Shown here piece by piece: positions 1-10,394 of a stretch of 64,000 nucleotides of DNA; the first letter of the stretch is position 1; each line of letters opens with the position of its first letter. The notes under the pieces were generated by a model. It made no database searches and was not told the DNA's origin. It saw only the letters and a program-made list of their open reading frames with translations. The DNA lies in contig JAUIRK010000947.1 of NCBI GenBank assembly GCA_030549495.1, positions 190,001 through 254,000 on the forward strand. The letters run 5' to 3'. The stretch comes from Nectonema munidae (lineage: Eukaryota; Nematomorpha; Nectonematoida; Nectonematidae). The translations under genes were made by a program, and so were the position numbers.

Positions 1-1829
1 AAATAACAAGAAGGAATTGTAACTTTAATTAACCAAATTAATAACACAAATACTCCTTGGAAGAAAAGTCTTTTACTTTGAGTTTAATATTAATTAAAGA
101 AAACTTTGCCACAAACACAAATTTACATATCGTAAAGTAAAAGAAGAAATGAAAACGGGCTGTATTTATAATTTTAGGATGGAGTGAAAGGGCAAAAATG
201 ATTCTAGGAGAAATCAATTTCGGACTTTTTACACTCCATTTTGCCGATTTTTGGTTATTGATTCGCAATTTTGTTATAGAAAGGGCGAAACTGCACCCCC
301 ATAAGGCATGGGAATTTACTGGTAAACCTATAAATGAATGAAAGCTTTATATTTATCATTTTTTCATTTCTTTCTGATATAGGTGGCTGATAAATGATGA
401 TTATTTTTACATTAGCGATCAAATTTTTAAATGTGTTACTCTTAATTTTACTTGCAAGACCATTTTTGACAACATCATTCATATCAGGAGGGCGGCGGGC
501 ATGCTTAGTGAAAACCGGGCAATTACGTAGGCCCATAATAATTAAAATGGGCACATAATTTCCATTTTTAATTTTAAAATGTTTAATGTTTCAATCTCAG
601 TAAGATCTTTGCTTCAGCAGATGCCCTAGCATCTGAAGCGTTTAGTATTGATCCAATGCCTCTTGTTTGTATTACCTTAATGGCCATTATTTTCTGTAAA
701 GTTGTGTAGGTCCATTCTTTCCTTGAATGCAATACCTGCAATATAAATAAATAAAGGGATAGCTAAAGAAATGAGTCAGGTTGGTTGGATACTTGTCCTC
801 AAAATCGCAAGATCTTGGCTTTGATCCAGCATCAAGCGTTCTTTGCTCATGGTTTTACTAGACAAAACAAGAAATAAGATAGGAAACTCACACATATTTA
901 CGCTTGCGCCCACAAAAATACGTACTAAAACACATAGACAGACAGCTACAAACTTATTCAACACATGGGCTAATATAAAAATTTATATTATCGGCGATTA
1001 TTAGGTTTTTGCCCGGAGCTCTAAAATCCCTAATGGAGTCCTGTTTTGTACATTTGGATTGTCTGGGATTCAAGGGACACTTTTAAAGGTCTTGCCGGGT
1101 AAAATTTTCCAGTAAATCCTGAACTGGACAACGTTATATATAGCCTTTCAAATATATATATATATGAATAACTATCAACTTTAAGTTACATCAACACAGC
1201 GCTGGAGCCAGAACTTCTTTAGCTTGGATAGATTTTTTAAAAATATTTTATAATATATAAAGTTTTAATTTTCTTTTCATATGAGTTCCTTTTGCATAAT
1301 TATTGTATATTAAAGGAATATTATAGAAATATCAAATATTTTTAACACTGTCAATAATTTATCAAAATTGTTTAGCTAAACTTTCGAATGAGGTCCGGCA
1401 TATTATAACTGTTACAATTTAGATTGATATACTTTATTTATCTAATCCAATTATTTTTTTCTACTCGAATGTTCAATGTAGACAGATTTATCCTAAATGC
1501 GAAAAGAAGAGTACAAGGAAAGTCAAAACAAAGGATTCATATCCTATTTTGATTGATATTTTATCATCAAATCAAATCGCTAAACCTAATGTCAATTAAG
1601 AAGACATCGCAATTTCACACTTTCAAATCGCTCTCACGAAGAAAGTAAGGATTTCGTGTGTTTTAGTTATGATGAAGCTCATCCTAAAAATGGCATAATA
1701 GCAAATCCTCTCTGAGTAAACGTAATCACGCATAATTATTAATAATAGTCATTATCACATTGTTCAACAAGATAAAGAGTGTGAGATAGGATAGTCAGCA
1801 GCCAAAAAGAAAGGCCACCTCCATAACTC
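1..1829. other. No gene recognised; AT-rich flank
   Basis: No coding region is supported here. Short reading frames on the minus strand (for example around 255-554 and 776-964) have low-complexity translations without recognisable domains. The stretch holds one SINE-like copy near 770-880 and a short TA run near 1150. The last few hundred bases could be the 5' flank of the candidate exon that starts at 1830, but no promoter element can be named with confidence. Confidence 0.5.
770..880 (+). repeat. tRNA-derived SINE-like copy (degenerate)
   Basis: The sequence GGTTGGTTGGATACTTG is followed about 40 bases later by CTTTGATCCAGCATCAAG. This matches the arrangement of the clearer copy at 63,222-63,440, which has an A-box-like start, a B-box-like GGTTCGATCCC and then ATCAAGCctactttctt. 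It is the most diverged of the five copies listed. The call rests on alignment by eye. Confidence 0.4.
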
Positions 1830-2088
1830 ATGAATAATGATGACTTTTATGGCAGCGTGTCACGTGAAAGAGGCTTTTCCAGCCAATCTCCCAAATTCAG
1901 CGATCAATACTCCCTTCCTCTTCATCACCACCATCCCTATCTCAATTCGTCGTACAGCAGCACTGCTAGCAGGAGTCAAGGCTTTCACGCCACAACCTCT
2001 TCTGCTCTCTGTCCTCCGCCAATTCCCAGCATTCAAGACATCACTCCTGTTCAAGGCTTGCTCTGCTATCCCTCTACTCTTTCAACAG
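1830..2088 (+). CDS. Candidate 5' coding exon, His/Ser/Pro-rich (possibly Gbx N-terminus)
   Basis: An ATG at 1830 opens a frame of 86 codons that runs to CAACAG|GTAAGC, a good splice donor after 2088, leaving phase 1. The peptide starts MNNDDFYGSVSRERGF, contains a run LPLHHHHPYLNSSYSS and is rich in Ser, His, Pro and Tyr, as is common in N-terminal parts of homeodomain proteins. The local GC content is visibly higher than in the flanks, which supports coding. No named domain is present. It is on the same strand as the Gbx homeobox exon 12.7 kb downstream and could be its first exon, but the phases do not join directly (phase 1 here, apparent phase 2 there), so a middle exon would be needed. 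It could equally be the 5' exon of a different gene. Confidence 0.5.
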
Positions 2089-2163
2089 GTAAGCGATACT
2101 TCTGATACTAATAAAATATAAAATATCCAAAGGATCTCTTTTCCATACCCGTTAGTGAACTGC

Positions 2164-2220
2164 AGGGGGTGGCTTACCCGCCGACATATGACAGTACGGT
2201 GCCTTACCAGGGCTCGCGCA
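2164..2220 (+). other. GC-rich patch, possible second exon
   Basis: About 75 bases after the donor at 2089, the sequence GTTAGTGAACTGCAG gives a usable acceptor, and a short GC-rich stretch follows. In one frame it reads GVAYPPTYDSTVPYQGSR, which has a protein-like Tyr/Pro composition. That frame does not agree with the phase left by the exon ending at 2088; the phase-consistent reading stops after about ten residues. It is either a misread exon, an alternative exon, or non-coding. Confidence 0.25.
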
Positions 2221-3454
2221 CCCTATTTATTTTGCACTCTTAAATTTAGTCTTACACACACTATTCGTTTAAAAGGTTCAGTGTAGCTCGTCAAGTAGTA
2301 AATGAAAGATAGGACACACTTCAACCTTCTCTTGTCAACAATATCTCACGGATAAATGGGCAATTAAAGAAGAAGGGTATTAAAAATAAATGTAAATGAA
2401 TTCCTAAAGCGTCATATGTTTGAAGATTGAATTGTTTCAGTAAGTTCATTTTAATTAAAAAATATATCTAGATTTTAGAAATGATATACTAATTCACAGA
2501 TATTCGTTCCATTATCATATGTATTAAGAAGAAAATTATGCCCTTTATTCGATTTGTTGAAAATATTTCGTAACTTAATTGGCACATTTCGTAGCCAAAA
2601 ATTAGAAAAAAATTGAGTGATTTAGAAAAACTTGACTTTTTTGAGTTTAAACTTTATTATAAAAAGTATATTTATTGTGAATGAAATTAAAATAAAATGT
2701 ATATTATAGCATAAGTTCATTCACAATTATCCATATTTAAATGGAGTCGTAACCAAATTAAAATTTTTTACCACAATATAGTGTCTAGTTTTTTTCTCAT
2801 TAGATATCATGATTTTACCCGTTAATGACCAAAATAATCAGACGATATCTAATATAAAGCAGAAGATTTGTATTAAAAAGCATTAATAAAAGCAGACGAT
2901 TCACATTTTTGTAAAGTCGATATATGTCGACTGTGTTCGATAACCGGTTAAATAGGTTTATATTTCCATTTCCTCTTACACTCAAAAAGGTAATAAATAA
3001 CTTAAAATTAAAGTTTTTAAACTGCCCCCTTATTTCATTATTTAACAAAGAAATTTAAGCTAATTTAATTGCAAAATTAAACATACGCTTGAAAAGATTT
3101 GTGGGCAAAAAATAAACCCGGATTTTAACTAATACACTGTAACATTTTTTATCTGCATTTTTTTGCATTTTTTGTTGGGTATTTCTCTTTTTCCAGTACT
3201 CCAACTCATATACACAAAGACGGAAAAAAATTAAGAGGGTCTGAAAACAAAATCATAATACCTATATCCCCATTATATTTCTTTCATCCCTCATCTGGGG
3301 AAAAGATTGTGAGATGGTATTAGTGCAAATTTACAAAATTAGTATTATATTTAAAAAATATAGAGAGGGTGGGGGTGGCGAGAGGTGGGGTGCGCATAGT
3401 TCCCCATTTTACCCCTCTCTGGCTACGCCCTTGATATTATAGATGTACCGGTAC

Positions 3455-3560
3455 AGGGATCGATCTAGAATTTTCAAGACTCCATTTTCTCGATCAGGAT
3501 TTGAACCAGTTTCTATGGATAGAAGACCAATCATTTGCTAAGGGCGGATGACCTTTTCAG
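3455..3560 (-). repeat. tRNA-like (SINE-type) promoter remnant
   Basis: On the minus strand a B-box-like GGTTCAAATCCTG is preceded by an A-box-like TTAGCAAATGATTGG at a spacing typical of tRNA-derived SINEs. The remaining sequence does not obviously match the other SINE-like copies in this window, so the family is not known and the call is weak. Confidence 0.3.
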
Positions 3561-4840
3561 GCCTCAAGTTTTTTGCTTAGCTTTATTTTAAAATATTTAA
3601 TTATAAAATTTTATTTTTATTTAATATTATATAAAAATAGTTTAATTTACTCAAAATGAGCCTTTCTTAGGAAGGAAAGAAATGAAGGCGATTTTTGTAA
3701 TTCCAGATGTTTAGCAAGAGATGCGTATGAGGCTTGAGGGTTGCTAAGCAAGTGCTCAATTATTCAATTGATTTGAGGCCTAAACCCTTAATAACTTGGT
3801 TGCTTATAAAAAAAAGTGTATATCAATATTTATTCATGATATGACAGTATCATATATTGGGAGATATACTGAAAGTAGGTTATTTCGGCCTCTGAATATA
3901 TTCCTATTTAAATTGCCTTAAGGCCGAATGGTCCGGTAGCCGTCCCTTAACCGACATACTGATAAATTTTAGAATTATAAAATCTTATACATTTAGTCAC
4001 CATATTTAAACTATAAAAAGTAAAAACCACATTCATTGCATATCATAGTGTCGTGGATATACGATTTCATTTCAAGCAACCTTAAAACTTTAATAATAAC
4101 TCTATTTTTGTAATTTTAATGGAAAAAATTTTTGAGAATTGAATGATCTTAAGTTGAAATAAAAATAATATATATGAAAATATTTCCAAGCGAGTTAATC
4201 TATGTTTTTCTAAAATCTTACACAGTTTGCCGTATAAAAAAAAGTTAGTGATTCTTCGATTACCAAAAGTATTTCCGATTCCAATTCTAATTTGATTAAC
4301 TTTGAGTTAGACATCTGATTGGCTGTCTTAATTTTCTAAAAAAATTGTTTGAATATAAGTAGGTAAACTTACATCCATTTAGAGAAAAAAAGTTTTGATA
4401 TTTGTTCAGATTTCTCATGGTAACAAAACTAACTATATTTCTCATAATCATACTAATAAATAATTTGTTCTATCAATCTGATATATTTTAAAAGTTGACG
4501 ACTTTATTTAGCAATGTTTATATGCAAGTTCTTCCAAGGCCTTTTGCCAGAAACTTTTGATAATATTCTACCATTTTATTCTCTGAACTATTGTCATAAT
4601 CATCTTAACAAGTTTTGCAGAGTTAAATTCTGTCAAACATCAATCTATATTATAATTGAACATATAGGTGCATTCAAGAAGAATTCATGTTATGTGGAAG
4701 GAATTGTTTTTCATGTTCTTTGAATGAAAATGAATTCTTCCCTACCCCAATATATTTTCATTTAATTTTTCGTACTTCTATACTATCCTATAATCACACT
4801 TGTTCCTTTTTACTCCTCGTTTTAATAATTTACTACTATA

Positions 4841-4978
4841 TTAACCCATTTACTGCCAATGTTCCTATTTTGGAACATAAGTAATTTCATCTTCGTCTGC
4901 TTTTTTCAATGACTTTGAATATAAATCGTCTGCGTTTTTTTAGATATCGTCTGCTTTGCTTGGCCTTAAATGGGTTAA
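4841..4978. mobile_element. MITE flanked by TTAA (piggyBac-type)
   Basis: The ends read TTAA-CCCATTTACTGCC and GGCCTTAAATGGG-TTAA. TTAA is duplicated at 4841-4844 and 4975-4978, and the 130-bp insert has inverted ends beginning CCCATTTA. A TTAA target and CCC-starting termini are hallmarks of piggyBac-type elements. There is no coding capacity. The interior repeats the motif TCGTCTGC three times. Confidence 0.6.
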
Positions 4979-5149
4979 TATTTTTAATATTGATTTCCAA
5001 TGCACAACGTTTTTTCTTCGCATTAGCTATTTTATTTTGAACTATAAAGCGGCTTTCTGGGCTTTTGAAGAGATGGTTTCATTGTGTTCATACATATTCC
5101 TTACCTCATTCTTCATACTTTTTCATACATCTATGAAATTTCATTAATA

Positions 5150-5190
5150 AATTTCTTCTTCTTCTTCTTCTTCTTTTCCTTCTTCTTAGA
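5150..5190. repeat. TTC simple repeat
   Basis: Tandem TTC units with a few interruptions, visible directly. They produce a spurious Arg-rich reading frame on the opposite strand. Confidence 0.9.
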
Positions 5191-5717
5191 CTCCAACAAA
5201 ATTGAAGAAATCTAAATATAGAGAATTGATGTTTACCTTCTGGGCCCATTCCTTTTTGTGTGCGTGTTAGAGCCATGCGCCAGCTCATGCAGAACAAATT
5301 TATTTTTCTCACAACCGTAGTACAGGAATTTAAAGCAAGGCGATGTAAATATCATCTGATAAGACTTCAGAGCTAAATTTATTTCCAAATATAAATCCTT
5401 AGAACTTTATAAAGTAGAAACTTAAATATGCCCTCAATTTCTGCAAAGCTTATGAGGAATCTCGACTATATGCCTCTCAGCTTTGCGAGGACACTATGTG
5501 TTTAATTGTACTGCTTTTAAATGACAAATTCACTTAATTTTTGGTTATTCAAATTTCACAAATTTAAAATATGTTCCTGTAAAACATGATACAGCATTGT
5601 GTTAAAATTTAATGACATTTCAATAAAAATTAAATATAACAACTGATGTCTAAAAACGTATAAAAGCTATTTATGTGTAAATCTATTTTAAAAAGGTTAA
5701 AATCTTATGGAACATAT

Positions 5718-5848
5718 GGTACCTCATCAAAATCACCGAAAACTAAAATCTCGCTTGAAAATATGCAAGAACTAAATTCACTGCTACTTTAGTTTTCGGA
5801 GATTTTAGTTGCGGGGATTTTCGTTTTCGGCGATTTTGAAGAGGAACC
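5718..5848. mobile_element. MITE with imperfect terminal inverted repeats of about 36 bp
   Basis: The left end GGTACCTCATCAAAATCACC and the right end, reading GGTTCCTCTTCAAAATCGCC on the opposite strand, are inverted copies that continue into CGAAAAC-AAAATC. The element is 131 bp with no coding capacity. The flanks are AT-rich and a target duplication cannot be fixed, so the superfamily is not assigned. Confidence 0.55.
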
Positions 5849-8100
5849 AAATCATATATAGAAAAAAAGAAAAATAAATCATAATTTTCTTAATCCTTGA
5901 ATTTGTTTTTGATATTTTTTAAAAAAAAATCAAGAATGCAATAACATTCTAATTCATATTTTGAAAATGTTATGTAGCCGAATCTTATTATATCAATCTG
6001 TCATTATTACAATTGTTTCCCTCAAAACAGCTAACATTTTTCCCCATTTTTAAAAAATGATAAATAGAAAAACAAAAATTGTATTGATTTTGACTGCGTT
6101 TTAAGTGTTCAAATAATAAGATATAAAAAAAAGGAGGCATACATTATTATTGATTACTTTAAAAGAAGGTATGATATTTTTTTGGATATTCTTAAAAAAT
6201 TTGGAAATTATAAATAGTATCATATTTTAAATATTTTTTTTTTCAAATTTTTTGCATTTTTAACATTGTTGACATTTTTATATCAAATTTCTTGAATAAA
6301 ATAGAAAAGTCTTATTTTTCAGCAAAAAATCTAGATAACAAAAAAGGCAAGAATTCTCAAAAAGAAATAATAAGGCTTATTGCTTTAAAAATAAAGAATA
6401 AAAACTATATGAGAACTCTGTAGTAAAGATCATTTTTACCCAAAACTCGTTCTTTGATGATGTAAAAAAGCAAAAGCAAATTTTGTCTGACTCTTTTTTA
6501 AACTAGCGTTTAATGTGAAGATTTTTTTATAAATTTTCAATCAATCAATAATAATAGTTAATAAAAATTGCAATATATTAAAAAAGTAAAAAAAGTTAAT
6601 TACTTATGATTTATTTATATTTACCAATTTTACTTCAAATTCGTTCTTTCCAGTTAATTTCGTTATTTTCACATTTAGCCGCTTTTCAAATTAATTGCGT
6701 GCATATCAATTAGGTTAAATTCGGAAAGAAAGAACTTATTATTGAAAAATTAAAAATTTATTTGAAAAACAGCGAACTTAAAGAAAATATGATATATTAT
6801 ATATATTGGTTGATGAACAATTTGGCATCAAGACAATTTAAGCTTTGGGCACTTCGACCTCAAGACAATATTAATTTCAATATATTTATAGGTTGACTTA
6901 TTTTGAGTGCGAACTGTACAGAGATCAGATTATCTTAAGGCCGAATTGGCATACTCCCTATATAATTAATTATATAAATTAAAAAGTAAAAAAATTAAAT
7001 CAAGAGCATATAGCATTTAGATTCTTAGAATATTGGCCATTCTATCACTTCTGAGACATTCTGAATTACCTTGCTCTATTTTTCAAAATTCGTCGATTTC
7101 TTCCAATGCAAGCTATAAGTATATGATCTATCATGCCTACATTTTTATAGGTATGCTAACCTAATCTAGAATTTTGGGCAATATTTACAAATTCAGCAGA
7201 TATTTTTTAAATTCATATAGATTTCGAATATATTCATCTTGTTTACCAGATTGAACTATTTTCTGCTGTCTTTTTTCTACACATATGTTTTTGAGAATTG
7301 TTCTTTCAAAAAAAATTTTCATCATGAATGATGAATTTCACTCCTACTATACCAGAAGATATAAAAATTTCCATTTTCCCTTTTTTCTCATAAAAACTTC
7401 CTTGGTAAAAATATTTTTTGCTCAATTAAACTTATTAATTTTTCCAATTACTTACTATCTGTATTCGTAGCTACTATTAATTTGATGTTAACTTTAAACG
7501 TGTACTTTTTTTTGTGATTGAACATCTCGATCGTAGTTTCAAGTTCCTATTGTTCGTTTCTTTTCTGACATGTTCCAATAACTTATCTGTGTGACTATTA
7601 ACTCTATGAATAATGCCACGATGCGATTTTTCTGTTTCTAATAAATAAATAATCATTAATTAGACTCTTCCACGTTTTGGTCCCAAATCTTTTTTCCCAA
7701 AAGGAAAACTCTGAAATTCCACCTAGAGGAGAATTCTGAATCAATAAATTCAATCATATAATGTAGAAAATTTTTTATATCATTGTATAATGTATAATGC
7801 TTTCATCTTCTCTCAAAGAATAGAAATAATGTCATCCCTATACATGAAATTTGTTACTAACTTGTATAACTAAAATTGAAGCGGCTTTGGCTATACCCCT
7901 TGGTTACGATTAATGTTGGGGTATCCTCTCCCCTACATTTTTTTTTATCTAAATCCATCTCTAATTGTTGCTTATCCTACGTCTGTCGATAAAGGAGGTG
8001 CAGAGCTTTGTCCCCCCCCCCTCTTGAAATTTATAAATGTATACACTTTCTTATAGTCCTGACACCATTAAAATCTGCCTCCTGTATCTGTTTTGCCTAT

Positions 8101-8120
8101 CCCCCCCCCCCCCCCCCCCC
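8101..8120. repeat. C homopolymer tract
   Basis: About 20 consecutive C residues after CTAT, followed by GTACTTGG. Several similar C or G tracts occur in the window (12,711; 19,586; 38,140; 46,613; 53,249). Confidence 0.9.
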
Positions 8121-10075
8121 GTACTTGGAGTCTGGCGACGGGGCTGGCATATTTAGTCTTTAATTATTATAAATACAGAACTTTAAGTGAAATCGTAAGA
8201 GTCAAAACAACAACAAGAACAAGAACAATATAATTAGAAAAGTGTAATACATAACTATACTTTCCCTGACGTGTTTCATTGCCCCCTTATGCTGACTTGG
8301 AGATGTAATAATTTTGTAATCCATTATATTCTACATCTCCTTAAAACATTTTCATGGCATCCATTTAAATTTGCTGTGCATTATTATTAAGAGATATCAC
8401 TCCCTCTCTTAGTTCTTCTCAGCACCAACCAACCACCACACAATTTGTAAGAAAAATCTTCTTTTAAATAACTCAGACTCGAGTGAATGTAATTTTGATA
8501 GATGTCTTTTTTCAATAATAATTGCTCCTCAATAATTATTACTTGTATACAGAGTTAGGCTATACGCTATGATATGTAAAGCTTAGAGACATTTCTCACA
8601 TCCAATCACACATCCCTTCGCAGAATTTTGCAATACTGCTGTGCTCTATATCGATTTTTCCAAAATATCTTTTCTTTGCTATTGTGAGTTATATAAACAT
8701 CATTTATTATATTTGCCACATACACACGACCCATTTTTGAGAATGCATGTTTTTGCTTTTTGCAAAAAGATACCCAGTCTAAAAAATTAGGTCTAAGACA
8801 GATTTGTCGAAACTTTGTGCTTATTCAGCGCACATTTACCAAATGATATTTGAACAATTGTAAAAAAGGAGTCGTCAAATTTCTTTTCGTATTTCAAGTT
8901 TCCATATTTCCGGCCTAGATAAGTGCGATGTGGGTCTAACTGCCGACTTTTAAGCAGAAGGTGGGTTGAGAAATGCTTCTTATTGTAAGTATAGGTGGAG
9001 TACTATAAGCGAAAACTGCGTGAAGAATGCTACATATGTGTGCAAAACTTTATGACGTCGATAATATTTACGTGTATATTGTGAATAAATTTCAGGATTA
9101 TTTGGATTCATTGGAATTCAGCAAATTTAAATTCATTGCTTCAAGTTTTTTTATATCAATTTTTTTTTTAAAAAATATTTCCCTGCGTCAAAATATTTTT
9201 GTGCTGGGATGTCCAATCAAATGTTGAGAAATGAGAACACCCCTCTAGCATGAATTGGTTTTATTAATCTAAGAAAAAATTAGAATGCATGTTTTCTCTT
9301 TTGGCAAAAAATATCTAGTATAAAAAATTTGTAGTACAGATTTACAGAGTTTTAAATCAACTTTAATGTTATCAACCGATTTACAAGATTACTTCATCTG
9401 CATACCAGGAAGTACATTTTTACGCTAAATGTCTAAAATTTAAAAAATGTACATTTACAAATTTAAATTCTCGAGAAATTCCTTTTGAACCATAATTCAT
9501 GAAATTTTCTTCTCCCGAAATTAAAGTTCTTACAGCATTTTGTAAGAGAGTTTGGTTGTCTTTATATAACATTGTCTGTGTTCACATTAAATTTGAAAAA
9601 TGTCTTTAATCCTTTTGAGGCCGTTGTACCAAGAAGTAATACTTATCTGTTTAAGATAAACCAGTTGAAAATAAAAGCAAAAGAATAGTCTTTAAAAGCG
9701 TCTTCCTGAAAGTTATATAAACTAATTTAGTTAAAGAGTTAACATATTTTCGATACTAAATATCAAGCACATCTTCGAAACGAAATGTAAGAATATAGAA
9801 ACGCGTTATGACAGCAAGATGTGTTAGCACGACCTCACATTATGTAGAGTTTGTAACACAGATTACATATAGGAGCTGCGTAATCATTGATTTTTGATCC
9901 GGGAATGTAAAACCAGCACTATATATTTGTAAATGTATATAGCAAATAAATATTTTTCGTTGAAAATTTTTTACATTCGTCCAAGTGAATGTGATATAAA
10001 TGGAGAATGACAACTTGTTAAAAAAAATTTCAACATATAATCCAAAAATTAAGGTAGATATTTACTTAGTTAGTG

Positions 10076-10386
10076 CAGTGGTTCCCAAACTTTTTTAGCG
10101 TGTTACCCAATTTAACATGCCACGGTAAGCATGTTACCCCTTTCAAAAAATGTTGTCAACATAAAATGAAAACACTTTTACTTTGTCTTTCACATTTATT
10201 GTATTTGAATATCGTTTGTAATTAGTTTACAACATTACATACTAAGACAATTTTGACATTAATTCTAACGCAAGGTACCGCACTGTTTCCATGATTTTCA
10301 GAATTATTAACTTCTTTTTCTCTGAACCTCTCTATTACCCCTGAAAAATTCTTGGGGATAATTTATCCGCAGTTTGGGAAAGACTG
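10076..10386. mobile_element. hAT-type MITE with perfect 8-bp target duplication
   Basis: The element starts CAGTGGTTCCCAAACTTTTT and ends GCAGTTTGGGAAAGACTG, giving terminal inverted repeats of the CAGTGGTTCCCAAACT class known from hAT elements. It is flanked on both sides by AGTTAGTG (10,068-10,075 and 10,387-10,394), the 8-bp target-site duplication expected of hAT transposition. The 311-bp interior has no transposase, so it is non-autonomous. A perfect duplication suggests a fairly recent insertion. Confidence 0.85.
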
Positions 10387-10394
10387 AGTTAGTG

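Larger units (their letters stand above)
2230..10067. other. Long AT-rich stretch without a recognisable gene
   Basis: I see no supportable coding exon here. Short frames at 4514-5147, 7285-7470 and 9027-9227 translate to low-complexity Phe/Ile/Lys-rich peptides typical of AT-rich non-coding DNA. The stretch contains the MITEs listed separately (4841-4978 and 5718-5848), a tRNA-like repeat near 3460-3560, a possible MITE end near 3436, a TTC run at about 5150-5190 and a C tract at 8101-8120. If the exon at 1830 and the homeobox exon belong together, this is intron. Confidence 0.5.

Noticed and set aside
1837-2121. Alternative frame overlapping the candidate exon at 1830
   Set aside because: Its composition is less like a structured or transcription-factor protein and the ATG at 1830 comes first; kept only as a weak alternative because it would match the phase of the patch at 2,164.
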